Of a stretch of DNA of 64,000 nt, positions 17,608 through 25,933 are shown piece by piece. Positions within the stretch are counted from its first letter, which is position 1. Every line of letters starts with the position of its first letter. This stretch comes from Streptomyces sp. Alt3. Lineage in GTDB: Bacteria; Actinomycetota; Actinomycetes; Streptomycetales; Streptomycetaceae. The position numbers and the translations under genes are program-made. The notes beneath the pieces were generated by a model that saw nothing but the letters and a program-made list of their open reading frames with translations, made no database searches and was not told the DNA's origin. Location: NCBI RefSeq assembly GCF_030719215.1, contig NZ_CP120983.1, positions 4,340,001 through 4,404,000 of the forward strand, read 5' to 3'.

Positions 17608-17637
17608 TCTGGTCTAGACCTTGACAGGTCCAGACCA
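17608..17637 (+). promoter_or_regulatory. Twin DasR-type operators (dre) overlapping the chitinase promoter
   Basis: CTGGTCTAGACCTT (core 17610-17621) and AGGTCCAGACCA (17626-17637) match the DasR/chitinase operator TGGTCTAGACCA with one or two mismatches each. TTGACA (17621-17626) between them fits a -35 box. DasR is the GntR-family N-acetylglucosamine-responsive regulator of chitin genes in Streptomyces. A further inverted repeat GAACTCG/CGAGTTC lies at 17585-17609. Confidence 0.85.
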
Positions 17638-17711
17638 TCGACGCTTGAGTTGGTGCAACCCCCCATGGCGGCGCACGCTCGGCGCGGGCGCCGCGACGAA
17701 GGAGTGATCAC

Positions 17712-18596
17712 GTGGCCAAACGTGTCATGAGCCTGATTGCCGCGCTGGGCGCGGTCATCGCGATGTTCGTCTTCCTCCCCGCCTCCTCCGCTTCGGCCGC
17801 CGCCTGCGCCCCCGCGTGGAACGCCTCCTCCGTCTACGTGGGCGGAGGTTCGGCCTCGTACAACGGGCACAACTGGTCCGCGAAGTGGTGGACGCAGAAC
17901 GAGCGCCCCGGCACGGCCGACGTCTGGGCCGACCAGGGCAGTTGCGGGTCCGGCGGCACGGAGGAGCCGAACCCCACGGGCTTCGTCGTGAGCGAGTCCC
18001 AGTTCAACCAGATGTTCCCGAGCCGGAACTCCTTCTACACCTACAGCGGCCTCACCGCCGCGCTGAGCGCCTACCCCGGCTTCGCCAACACCGGCAGCGA
18101 CACGGTCAAGAAGCAGGAGGCGGCGGCGTTCCTCGCCAACGTCAGCCATGAGACCGGCGGCCTCGTGCACATCGTCGAGCAGAACACGGCGAACTACCCG
18201 CACTACTGCGACACCAGCCAGTCGTACGGCTGCCCCGCCGGACAGGCCGCCTACTACGGCCGTGGCCCGATCCAGCTGAGCTGGAACTTCAACTACAAGG
18301 CCGCCGGTGACGCGCTGGGCATCGACCTGCTCGGCAACCCCTGGCAGGTGGAGCAGAACGCGTCCGTGGCCTGGAAGACCGGGCTCTGGTACTGGAACAC
18401 CCAGTCCGGCCCCGGCACCATGACGCCGCACAACGCCATCGTCAACGGTGCCGGCTTCGGTGAGACCATCCGGTCCATCAACGGCAGCATCGAGTGCAAC
18501 GGCGGCAACCCCGCCCAGGTGCAGAGCCGCATCGACAAGTACCAGGCGTTCGTCCAGATCCTGGGCACCACGCCCGGCTCGAACCTGAGCTGCTGA
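17712..18596 (+). CDS. Secreted family 19 chitinase with N-terminal chitin-binding module
   Basis: A 294-residue secreted endochitinase. Residues 1-29 form a Sec signal peptide (AKRVMSLIAALGAVIAMFVF then an ASSASAAA cleavage region). Next is a CBM5/12-type chitin-binding module, APAWNASSVYVGGGSASYNG with NWSAKWWTQNERPG. The catalytic domain follows from ESQFNQMFPSRNSFYTY, with the acid/base glutamate in NVSHETGG and the signature AAYYGRGPIQLSWNFNY. Size fits the Streptomyces ChiF/ChiG type. The GTG at 17712 follows AAGGAGTGATCA. Twin dre sites upstream predict repression by DasR and induction by chitin breakdown products. A hairpin follows the gene. Confidence 0.95.
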   Translation: MAKRVMSLIAALGAVIAMFVFLPASSASAAACAPAWNASSVYVGGGSASYNGHNWSAKWWTQNERPGTADVWADQGSCGSGGTEEPNPTGFVVSESQFNQMFPSRNSFYTYSGLTAALSAYPGFANTGSDTVKKQEAAAFLANVSHETGGLVHIVEQNTANYPHYCDTSQSYGCPAGQAAYYGRGPIQLSWNFNYKAAGDALGIDLLGNPWQVEQNASVAWKTGLWYWNTQSGPGTMTPHNAIVNGAGFGETIRSINGSIECNGGNPAQVQSRIDKYQAFVQILGTTPGSNLSC

Positions 18597-18618
18597 GCCC
18601 GGCCCCACCCCGGGGAGA

Positions 18619-18652
18619 GGGGGCGCGCCCGGCAGCGGCCGGACGCGCCCCC
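18619..18652 (+). terminator. Hairpin after the chitinase gene
   Basis: GGGGGCGCG...CCGG pairs with CCGG.CGCGCCCCC, with a single-base bulge, about 22 bases after the stop. Confidence 0.65.
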
Positions 18653-18687
18653 GTTTCGCGTCCCCGTTTCGCACCTCCGTTTCGCGC
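18649..18687 (+). repeat. Three 13-bp tandem units downstream of the chitinase
   Basis: CCCCGTTTCGC recurs at 18649, 18662 and (as CTCCGTTTCGC) 18675, with an exact 13-base period. It is noncoding and directly abuts the terminator stem. Confidence 0.7.
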
Positions 18688-18771
18688 GTCCGGCAGCAGG
18701 CCGGCGCCTCCGCCGGCCCCGGCGCGTCCCCGATTCGTGCTTCGGCACGGGGGTTGGCAGGATCACCCACC

Positions 18772-19260
18772 ATGGACACGGACAGCACCGGAAACCCGCC
18801 CGCGACCACCGCGGACCGCCTCGCCCGGATCGACGACGTCCTGACGCTGCCCTTCCCCGAGGGGGAGGAGAGCGAGGACAGCGGTGCGCGCAGCAGCGGA
18901 CCCGGACACCACCTGCTGATCCTGCGGGCGAGCCAGGACTTCTGGGACGACCGTTCCCCCGAGGTCGTCGAGCCCGCGGAGCAGGAGATCGAGGTCGAGT
19001 TCAGCGCTCTGGCGACCGCGCTGAGCGAGCGGTGGGGCGAGCCGGAGACCGTCGACCTCTGGCCCTTCCTGGAGCGGGACGACGACGCGGGCGCCGCCCC
19101 GGAACCGATCGGGCAGCTCTGCAACCTGGCGGGCAGCATGCAGGTCTGGCGTGTGCCCGGGGGAACGCGGTGGCTGGGTCTCGCCGTCGGACAGGCCGAC
19201 CCCGAATTCCCCATCTGGCTGCTGGCCGCGGTCGGGGAGTCGGCGACCCTTCCGGGGTGA
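18772..19260 (+). CDS. Hypothetical protein
   Basis: A 162-residue acidic soluble protein, with codon use typical of the window. Visible segments are TADRLARIDDVLTLPFPEGE, GHHLLILRASQDFWDD and a C-terminal LGLAVGQADPEFPIWLLAAVG. No known family recognised. The ATG at 18772 is preferred to a TTG at 18754; no ribosome site is clear. It converges with the DnaN-like gene, their stops being only 23 bases apart. Confidence 0.65.
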   Translation: MDTDSTGNPPATTADRLARIDDVLTLPFPEGEESEDSGARSSGPGHHLLILRASQDFWDDRSPEVVEPAEQEIEVEFSALATALSERWGEPETVDLWPFLERDDDAGAAPEPIGQLCNLAGSMQVWRVPGGTRWLGLAVGQADPEFPIWLLAAVGESATLPG

Positions 19261-19283
19261 GACCGGGCCCTGGACGGGGGTGG

Positions 19284-20402
19284 TCAGAGCAGTGACGGCT
19301 TCACCGACATCAGCAGGTGCTGGTGGGTGGGCGTGCCCGCACCCTCCCCGCCGGTGATCATCGCGCGCTGTCCCGGCCCCATCAGCATCATCCTCACCGT
19401 CGCGTCCTCGAAGGAGGACAAGGCGTCCGTCAGATAAGCCGGGTTGAAGGCCACCGTCATCTCCGCGGCGCCGTCGAAGGCAGCGGGAATCCGCTGCGAG
19501 GCCACGTCGTCCTCGAACCCCGCCTGCAGCAGTGCGGAGCCGTCCGGCCCGGGGGAGAAGGTCATCTGCAGCGGGCTCCCGCCGTCCGCGACCACGGAGA
19601 CCCGCTTGACGGCCTCCACCAGACTCGCCCGGTCCAGCACCGCGACTGCGGGGTCCGCCAGTGCGAACAGCTTGTCGTGACGCGGCAGTCTGCCGTCCAG
19701 CAGCCGCACCGTCGTGCGCGTCCCGGCGTGCTCGAAGCCGGCCGAGCCCCCGTCCACGGAGACGTCGACCTGTCCGGACCTGCCGAGCGACCTGGCGATC
19801 TCGGTCAGCCGGCGGGCCGACACGACGACGTCGGCCGCCACGTCCGGCGACTTCGCCTCGAACGGCAGCGTGCGCACCGCGAAGCGGTACCGGTCCGTGG
19901 CCGCCAGCGTCATCGTGGAGCCGTCCAGGCCGAGACGGATACCGGTGAGTGTCGGCAGTGTGTCGTCCCGTCCCGCGGCCACCGCCACCTGGGCGACCGC
20001 CGCGCCGAACTCCCCGGCGTCCACCGCCCCGCACACGTCCGGCAGCGGCGGCAGCGCCGGGTAGTCGTCGAGGGGAAGGACCGAGAGGCCGAAGCGGGAG
20101 CCGTCTCCGGTGACCGTGAGACGTGAGCCCTCCACCACGCACTCCACGGGCCCCTCGGGCAGCACCTTGCAGATGTCGAGCAGCCGCCGCCCCATGACCA
20201 GCACCTTCCCCGGCCGGACGGTGTGTGCCTCCGTCTCCACGCGCGCGGAGGCCTCGAAGTCCAGCCCGGACACCCGGAGCCGGCCCGAGTCCGCGTCGAG
20301 GAGGAGCCCGCCGAGGACGGGAACGGGCGAGCGCGCGGGCAGCACCCGGGCGGCCCGCGAGACGGCATCGGTCAGTGCGCCACGTTCCATGCGGAATTCC
20401 AC
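19284..20402 (-). CDS. DnaN-like sliding clamp paralogue
   Basis: A 372-residue protein covering all three clamp domains: MERGALTDAVSRAARVLPAR, LTVTGDGSRFGLSVLPLDDYPALPP, TGIRLGLDGSTMTLAATDRYR and LQMTFSPGPDGSALLQAGFED. The gene is far from any dnaA/recF context and is probably a second copy. The C-terminus reads HQHLLMSVKPSLL, whereas replicative clamps end in a YLxMPxRL-type tail, so pocket residues differ. It may be a regulatory or repair clamp. The GTG at 20402 has GAGAGG about 10 bases upstream. Confidence 0.87.
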   Translation of the reverse strand: MEFRMERGALTDAVSRAARVLPARSPVPVLGGLLLDADSGRLRVSGLDFEASARVETEAHTVRPGKVLVMGRRLLDICKVLPEGPVECVVEGSRLTVTGDGSRFGLSVLPLDDYPALPPLPDVCGAVDAGEFGAAVAQVAVAAGRDDTLPTLTGIRLGLDGSTMTLAATDRYRFAVRTLPFEAKSPDVAADVVVSARRLTEIARSLGRSGQVDVSVDGGSAGFEHAGTRTTVRLLDGRLPRHDKLFALADPAVAVLDRASLVEAVKRVSVVADGGSPLQMTFSPGPDGSALLQAGFEDDVASQRIPAAFDGAAEMTVAFNPAYLTDALSSFEDATVRMMLMGPGQRAMITGGEGAGTPTHQHLLMSVKPSLL

Positions 20403-20531
20403 GGCAGGGTGCCTCTCGTCCGGCGTGCGTCACGGTCGGGACGAACGCTAGGCGGAGCCACTGACAATCGGGTGCGGACCGGCGACAGCGACCGCGGTCC
20501 GGGCCCGCACGGCCCTCACCCCGCGGCTGCC

Positions 20532-22259
20532 TCAGCCCGTCTTCGTGTACGTCAGGCTCTCGCCGGAGGAAGCGATCTCACGGCGAAGGCTGCCGTCGGG
20601 CAGCAGCGTCAGGATGGTGGGTTTCCCCGGGCTGCACGAGGTCAAGGGCTCGCCCTCGGTGATCCGTGAGGCCCCGACGCGGACGGACTCCTCCGAGGAG
20701 GACGCGCTCTCCAGGTCGGCCTGGAACACGCAGCGGTAGGAACCTCCGGTGTCGAGCGGGCCCTCGGCGGTGAGGGTCAGCACGCTCTCGCCCACCTCGC
20801 CCTGCCGGACGACGAGTTGCCGGGTGGACGTGCCCTCTCCGCCGACCTGCGCGGACCAGGTCCCCAGGAGTCCGGAAGGGACCGTGCCGTCGGCGTTCTT
20901 GCCGTCGTGCTCCGTGTCGTCCTTACCCGTGCCGCCCTCGGACGTTCCGCCGGTGGAGGATGCCGTCGAGCCCACGCTCTGCGTGAAGGCGTAGACGCCC
21001 CAGCCCGCCCCCGCGGCGACGAGCAGCGCCACGGCGACCAGCAGCAGGGTCGAGCCCGCTCCGCGGCGGCGCGCGGGTACGGGCGGGGCGAAGGTGGCCG
21101 CCTGGCCGTGCGGGGGCGTGGGGTTGTAGCCGTATCCGTAGGCGGGAGCCTGGGGCCGGGGGTACCCGTACGCGTGCTGCGGCGGAGGGACCGGGTGCGG
21201 CGCGGGCGGGCCGACCCGGGTGGGGGCCTGGTGCGCGGCTGCGGGCTGCTGGGCGGCGGGAGGCGTGGGCGCGGGCGGTGCCGTTCGCGGGGGCTGCTCC
21301 GGGCCGCCCTGCTCCGGACCGTGCTCCTCCGGGTCCTCGGAGTCCAGCAGTTCCACGGCGTGCCGGCCCAACTGGGCGATCAGCGCACCGGGCAGCCACG
21401 GCTCCGTCGTGTCCGCGTCGCCCAGCCGCTCCAGGACGGCTTCCGGCGAGGGGCGCGCGGCAGGGTCCTTCTCGAGGCAGTCCCGGATGACGTCGACCAG
21501 GTCGGCGGGCACTCCGTCGAGGTCCGGATCCTCCTGCGCGATCCGGTACATCAGGGCGTGGATGCTGCTGTCCGACGCACCGAACGGCTGCCGTCCGGTC
21601 GCCGCGTAGGCGAGCACGGAGCCCAGGCAGAACACGTCGCACGCGGTCGTCACGCGTTCGCCCCGCACCTGCTCGGGCGCCATGAAGCCCGGTGAGCCGA
21701 TCATCGCGCCGGTGCGCGTGAGTCCTCCGTCCGCGACGGTGTCCAGAGCCCGGGCGATGCCGAAGTCGATGACCCGGGGGCCGTCGATCGTCACCAGGAC
21801 GTTGGACGGTTTCAGGTCGCGGTGGATCAGCCCGGCACGGTGGATGTCCTGGATGGCCCCGGCGAGCCCGGTGCCCAGGATCCGGACCGAGCGTCCGGGG
21901 AGCGGACCGTACGCCCCGGACTCGGCCACCGGGGCGCCCGGGCGGCCCGAGACGATGCGGTGGAGCGAGGGGCCGGCGACGTAACCGGTGGCCACCCACG
22001 GCACCGCGGCGTCCACTCCGGCGTCGAGCACCGGTGCGGTCCAGGCACCGCCGACCTTCCGGGCGGCCTGCACCTCCGCCCGGAAACGGTCGCGGAAATG
22101 CTGCTGTTCGGCCAGCTCGGGGCGGACCAGCTTGATGGCGACGGTGCGGCCCCGGTCCGAGCGGGCCAGGAACACCTGGCCCATCCCGCCGGCGCCGAGC
22201 CGCCCCAACAACCGGTAGCTGCCGATGCGTTGCGGATCGCCGGAGCCCAGCTTCTCCAT
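20532..22259 (-). CDS. Membrane Ser/Thr protein kinase (second copy)
   Basis: A 575-residue PknB-like kinase closely resembling the one at 13592-15772. The catalytic domain has LGAGGMGQVF, VAIK lysine about 43, HRDLKPSNVL, DFGIA and SPGFMAPEQ. A shared block WLPGALIAQLGRHAVELLDSE follows the kinase, then a Pro/Gln/Tyr-rich linker and one TM helix (about 405-427, TLLLVAVALLVAAGAGWGVY). The outer domain is a single unit (LLGTWSAQVGGEGT ... YRCVFQADLESASSSEESV) compared with two in the other kinase. Signal and substrates unknown. It stands alone upstream of the DnaN-like gene. Confidence 0.92.
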   Translation of the reverse strand: MEKLGSGDPQRIGSYRLLGRLGAGGMGQVFLARSDRGRTVAIKLVRPELAEQQHFRDRFRAEVQAARKVGGAWTAPVLDAGVDAAVPWVATGYVAGPSLHRIVSGRPGAPVAESGAYGPLPGRSVRILGTGLAGAIQDIHRAGLIHRDLKPSNVLVTIDGPRVIDFGIARALDTVADGGLTRTGAMIGSPGFMAPEQVRGERVTTACDVFCLGSVLAYAATGRQPFGASDSSIHALMYRIAQEDPDLDGVPADLVDVIRDCLEKDPAARPSPEAVLERLGDADTTEPWLPGALIAQLGRHAVELLDSEDPEEHGPEQGGPEQPPRTAPPAPTPPAAQQPAAAHQAPTRVGPPAPHPVPPPQHAYGYPRPQAPAYGYGYNPTPPHGQAATFAPPVPARRRGAGSTLLLVAVALLVAAGAGWGVYAFTQSVGSTASSTGGTSEGGTGKDDTEHDGKNADGTVPSGLLGTWSAQVGGEGTSTRQLVVRQGEVGESVLTLTAEGPLDTGGSYRCVFQADLESASSSEESVRVGASRITEGEPLTSCSPGKPTILTLLPDGSLRREIASSGESLTYTKTG

Positions 22260-22362
22260 GGTGCGCTTCCTCCCCGTACCGGCTGTGTCGGGCCGTGGGT
22301 CGAGGATAGCGGCGGACCTGCGCCTCGGCCGCCCGCGGTCCCGTGGGGGCCGGCCGGTCCGG

Positions 22363-22857
22363 TCATCCCCGGGAGGATTCCGGTGGCTGTCCGGCCGGGG
22401 ACGTCAGGGCGTCCATGGCGGCCGAGAGCCGTTCCAGCACCTGGACGGTACGCGCGAACTCCTCCTCGCCCAGTTCCCCGGCCAGCCGCTCCGCGAACTC
22501 GGTGTGGGCGGGGTCGATCCGGCCCACCGCCGCCCTGCCCTCCGGGGTCGGCCGGAGCAGTTTGGCCCGCCGGTGGGCAGGGTTCGTGACGTACTCGGCG
22601 AGGCCCTGGCCCACCAGCAGATCGGCGATCCGCTGCACGCTCTGCCGGGTGATCCCCATCGCACGGGCGATCCCGGCCACGGGGAGCGGCTCGCCCAGGA
22701 CAGCGCCGAGGACCTGCCACCGCGCCGCGGTGAGGCCGACGGGAGAGGCCAGTTCCTCGGCGACGGACAGGAACCGGCCGTTGAGGCGGAACACCCCGAT
22801 CGCGGTACGGCTGAACCGGTCCGGGTTGTCCGCGCTTCCGGCGCCCGTCGCACTCAT
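22363..22857 (-). CDS. MarR-family transcriptional regulator
   Basis: A 164-residue winged-helix protein: GLTAARWQVLGAVLGEPLPVAGIARAMGITRQSVQRIADLLVGQGL forms the helix-turn-helix, and NPAHRRAKLLRPTPEGR the wing. Its ATG overlaps the stop of the DJ-1/PfpI gene (ATGA), so the two are translationally coupled. It is the likely binder of the twin TGACAG/CTGTCA palindromes upstream of the operon. The inducer may be an electrophile or oxidant, given its partner (inference). Confidence 0.9.
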   Translation of the reverse strand: MSATGAGSADNPDRFSRTAIGVFRLNGRFLSVAEELASPVGLTAARWQVLGAVLGEPLPVAGIARAMGITRQSVQRIADLLVGQGLAEYVTNPAHRRAKLLRPTPEGRAAVGRIDPAHTEFAERLAGELGEEEFARTVQVLERLSAAMDALTSPAGQPPESSRG

Positions 22858-23477
22858 CCTTCGAGCACCTCGTAGGCGCTGGCGTCCGAGTCGTGGAAGA
22901 GCCGGTACCAGGCGTCCAGCTTCTCCGCCTCGAACACCCCGAGGAGCCCGAAGATCTCGCGGGCGAAGGCGACCGGCTCGGTCGGCCCCGCCGTGACGAG
23001 CGCGCCACGGGACGCCCCACCGGCGTCGTCCCCGGAGTCCGTCACCGCGTCCGCCTCCACGTAGCGCGCACCTCCCGCGTACCCCGTGGCCGCGAGGTAG
23101 AAGGAGACGGCGCTCGTGTGGGCGCGGTCGTCGAGGAGCCCCTCCCGGGCCAGCCCCGCGGTCGCCCCGCAGATCGCCGCCACGGGTGTACCGGCCTCCA
23201 GGAAGGTCCGCGCCGCACGGGCGAACGGGGCCAGGGTGTCGCCGGTGTCCCACAGGGAAGCGCCCGTGAGGAGGAGCAACGCGCTGTCGCCGGGGTCCAG
23301 TTCGTCGAGCGTGAGGTCCGGCACGAGGCGCAGTCCCCCCATGGTGGTGACGGGCGCCGCGGTGAGGCCGACGGTCCGCACGGTGTAGCCGTGCCCGGTG
23401 AGCTGGGCCGTCGTGAAGCCCGGTTCCCAGTCGGCGAAGGTGTCGTAGACAGCCAGGTGGACGGTCGTGCGGGTCAT
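22854..23477 (-). CDS. DJ-1/PfpI superfamily protein
   Basis: A 207-residue glutamine-amidotransferase-like protein starting MTRTTVHLAVYDTFADWE. The nucleophile elbow is AAICGATAGLA with cysteine about 103, and the acidic residue of the DJ-1 site is probably in VYDTFADWE. Relatives include chaperones, glyoxalases, proteases and cofactor-free hydratases; the activity here cannot be fixed. The ATG at 23477 has GGAGG 7 bases upstream. It is the first gene of a two-gene operon with the MarR regulator. Confidence 0.87.
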   Translation of the reverse strand: MTRTTVHLAVYDTFADWEPGFTTAQLTGHGYTVRTVGLTAAPVTTMGGLRLVPDLTLDELDPGDSALLLLTGASLWDTGDTLAPFARAARTFLEAGTPVAAICGATAGLAREGLLDDRAHTSAVSFYLAATGYAGGARYVEADAVTDSGDDAGGASRGALVTAGPTEPVAFAREIFGLLGVFEAEKLDAWYRLFHDSDASAYEVLEG

Positions 23478-23509
23478 GGTGACCTCCGGTGGCGAAGCAC
23501 GGATCCCTA

Positions 23510-23545
23510 TGACAGAAGGCTGCCATTGATGACAGCATGCTGTCA
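23510..23545 (-). promoter_or_regulatory. Twin MarR-type operators before the DJ-1/MarR operon
   Basis: TGACAGCATGCTGTCA (23530-23545) is a perfect 16-bp palindrome. TGACAGAAGGCTGCCA (23510-23525) is an imperfect copy exactly 20 bases away. The promoter-side half contains TTGACA on the minus strand, so a bound regulator would block initiation. Confidence 0.75.
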
Positions 23546-23655
23546 ATTGTTCGGCCTGTTCCCGGGAGGGAACCCGACACCCTGCCGAGCCGGGCGGCCC
23601 GCGCCGTACACAGTGGTCATGGAGATCGGCCGTGACGGCCGCATACGCTCGCCGC

Positions 23656-25029
23656 ATGAGCCCCGATGCCCCTCGCGCCCCGTACACCGACCCCGCAGCG
23701 GGCGCGGCCGTGAAGGCCGCCGACCGCGCGCACGTGTTCCACTCCTGGTCCGCCCAGGGCCTGATCGACCCGCTCGCCGTCGCCGGCGCCGAGGGGGCGT
23801 ACTTCTGGGATTACGACGGCAACCGCTACCTGGACCTCACCAGCGGTCTCGTCTTCACCAACATCGGATACCAGCATCCCGTCGTGGTCGCCGCGATCCA
23901 GGAACAGGCCGGAAAACTGGCCACGTTCGCACCGGCCTTCGCCATCGAGGCGCGCTCCGAGGCGGCCCGTCTCATCGCCGAGCGCACCCCGGGTGACCTG
24001 GACAAGATCTTCTTCACCAACGGCGGTGCGGAAGCCGTCGAGAACGCCGTCCGGATGGCCCGTCTGCACACCGGACGCCACAAGGTGCTCTCCGCCTACC
24101 GCTCGTACCACGGAGCGACCGCCACCGCGATCAACCTCACCGGTGACCCGCGCCGCTGGGCGTCCGACACCGGGTCCGCGGGAGTCGTCCGCTTCTGGGC
24201 GCCGTTCCTCTACCGCTCGCCGTTCTACGCGCGGACCGAGGCGGAGGAGTGCGCCCGCGCGCTCCAGCACCTCGAGGACACGCTGGCCTTCGAGGGTCCC
24301 GCCACCGTCGCCGCCGTCGTCCTGGAGACGATCCCCGGCACCGCGGGCATCATGACCCCGCCGCCCGGCTACCTCGCGGGAGTCCGTGAGATCTGCGACC
24401 GGCACGGGATCGTCTTCGTCCTGGACGAGGTGATGGCCGGCTTCGGGCGCACCGGGAAGTGGTTCGCCGCCGACCACCACGACGTCGTGCCGGACCTCAT
24501 GACGTTCGCGAAGGGCGTCAACTCCGGCTACGTACCGCTCGGCGGTGTCGCGATCAACGCCGAGATCGCCGCCACCTTCGACACCCGCCCCTACCCCGGC
24601 GGACTCACGTACTCCGGCCACCCGCTGGCCTGTGCCGCGGCCGTCGCCACGATCGAGGTGATGGAGGACGAGAAGATCGTCGAGGGTGCCGCGCACCTCG
24701 GTGAGCACGTCCTCGGCCCCGGCCTGCGCGAGCTCGCCGAGCGCCACCCGTCCGTCGGCGAGGTGCGGGGGCTCGGCGCGTTCTGGGCGCTGGAGCTGGT
24801 CCGTGACAGGGAGACCAGGGAGCCCCTGGTCCCGTACAACGCGACGGGTGAGGCCAACGCCCCGATGGCGGCCTTCGGCGCGGCCTGCAAGAAGAACGGC
24901 CTCTGGCCGTTCATCAACATGAACCGCACCCACGTCGTCCCCGCCTGCAACATCACCGAGGCCGAGGCCAAGGAGGGCCTCGCGGCCCTGGACACGGCCC
25001 TCTCGGTCGCCGACGAGTACACGGTGTAG
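23656..25029 (+). CDS. Class III (omega) aminotransferase
   Basis: A 457-residue PLP enzyme of the ornithine/omega-amino-acid aminotransferase class. Landmarks are GAYFWDYDGNRYLDLTSGLV, FTNGGAEAVENAVRMAR, YRSYHGATATAINLTGD, VLDEVMAGFGRTGKWFA and the PLP-lysine segment MTFAKGVNSGYVPLGGV. The C-terminus (NRTHVVPACNITEAEAKEGL) resembles enzymes acting on beta-alanine, taurine or similar omega-amines. The ATG at 23656 (MSPDAPRAPYTDPAAG) is used. A GntR regulator follows, suggesting substrate-responsive control of catabolism. The specific amine is not readable. Confidence 0.88.
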   Translation: MSPDAPRAPYTDPAAGAAVKAADRAHVFHSWSAQGLIDPLAVAGAEGAYFWDYDGNRYLDLTSGLVFTNIGYQHPVVVAAIQEQAGKLATFAPAFAIEARSEAARLIAERTPGDLDKIFFTNGGAEAVENAVRMARLHTGRHKVLSAYRSYHGATATAINLTGDPRRWASDTGSAGVVRFWAPFLYRSPFYARTEAEECARALQHLEDTLAFEGPATVAAVVLETIPGTAGIMTPPPGYLAGVREICDRHGIVFVLDEVMAGFGRTGKWFAADHHDVVPDLMTFAKGVNSGYVPLGGVAINAEIAATFDTRPYPGGLTYSGHPLACAAAVATIEVMEDEKIVEGAAHLGEHVLGPGLRELAERHPSVGEVRGLGAFWALELVRDRETREPLVPYNATGEANAPMAAFGAACKKNGLWPFINMNRTHVVPACNITEAEAKEGLAALDTALSVADEYTV

Positions 25030-25056
25030 ACGCCCTCGGACGCGACGCCCTCCCCC

Positions 25057-25074
25057 GTGCCCGGAACCGGGCAC
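25057..25074 (+). terminator. Short hairpin after the aminotransferase
   Basis: GTGCCCGG (25057-25064) pairs with CCGGGCAC (25067-25074) around AA, 28 bases after the stop. It is short but perfect. Confidence 0.55.
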
Positions 25075-25120
25075 CTGACCTGGCTTATGGTGACCCAAGC
25101 CGAGAACGGGAGGGGGCGTC

Positions 25121-25834
25121 ATGGGTGCGGGCGGAGGCGTGACCCGCAGTACGCTGCGGCAGCAGATCGCCGACGCATTGCGTGACGAGGTCCTCGCGGG
25201 GCGTATGCAGCCACGGGTGGAGTTCACCGTCAAGCAGATCGCCGAGCAGTACGGGGTGTCGGCGACCCCCGTACGCGAGGCGCTGTTCGACCTGAGCGCC
25301 CAGGGCTTGCTCGAATCCGACCAGCACCGAGGCTTCCGGGTCCGCGAATTCACCGTCGCCGACTACCGGTCGATGGTCGAGGCCCGCGCCCTGGTCATAG
25401 ACGGGGTGTTCCGCGGGATCTTCGACGGGACCGGATCCGCGCCCACCGTGCCGGCCGCCCACCTCCCCGCCCTCGTCTCCGTACGCCGCCGGGCCGAGGA
25501 GGCCACCCGGGCCGCGCTCAGCGGCGACCTCGACATCCTCATCGGCTACGACCTGAGGTTCTGGCGGGAGCTCGGCGCGGTCATCGGCAACCCCTACATC
25601 AACGACTTCCTGCAACGGCTCCGGATGCAGGCGTGGATCTTCGCCGTCCCGTACCTCCGGGGCGACGCCGACGTGTGCGACTGGCTGTGGAACGGCCACC
25701 GGGAGCTGGTGGAGGCGATCACGGCCGCGGACGGCCCCGCCGTACGCGCGGTGCTGGACGCCTACTACGCGCACGGAATGGACTGGGCGGACAGGCTGGC
25801 CGCCGGCAACCCCCCGCACCCGGGCCACAGCTGA
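25121..25834 (+). CDS. GntR-family transcriptional regulator (FadR/VanR-like)
   Basis: A 237-residue regulator. The N-terminal winged helix is TLRQQIADALRDEVLAGRM ... TVKQIAEQYGVSATPVREALFDLSAQGLLE, followed by an all-helical FCD-type effector domain with DLRFWRELGAVIGNPYINDFL and a C-terminal AYYAHGMDWAD. The ATG at 25121 has GGAGGGGG directly upstream; an in-frame GTG at 25139 is the alternative. It probably controls the preceding aminotransferase or its own unit. Ligand unknown. Confidence 0.9.
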   Translation: MGAGGGVTRSTLRQQIADALRDEVLAGRMQPRVEFTVKQIAEQYGVSATPVREALFDLSAQGLLESDQHRGFRVREFTVADYRSMVEARALVIDGVFRGIFDGTGSAPTVPAAHLPALVSVRRRAEEATRAALSGDLDILIGYDLRFWRELGAVIGNPYINDFLQRLRMQAWIFAVPYLRGDADVCDWLWNGHRELVEAITAADGPAVRAVLDAYYAHGMDWADRLAAGNPPHPGHS

Positions 25835-25933
25835 GCGCCGGGAGGCCCGGGGCACCCCGCACCCTGTGCGCGGGGTCCCGGCCGCATTACGCTGTCCCGA
25901 CCATCGCACGAACCCGTTGGAGAGCGAGACTTC

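Noticed and set aside
25082..25101. GGCTT...AAGCC as a GntR operator
   Set aside because: Arms are only 5 bp and the inner symmetry does not share the same centre.
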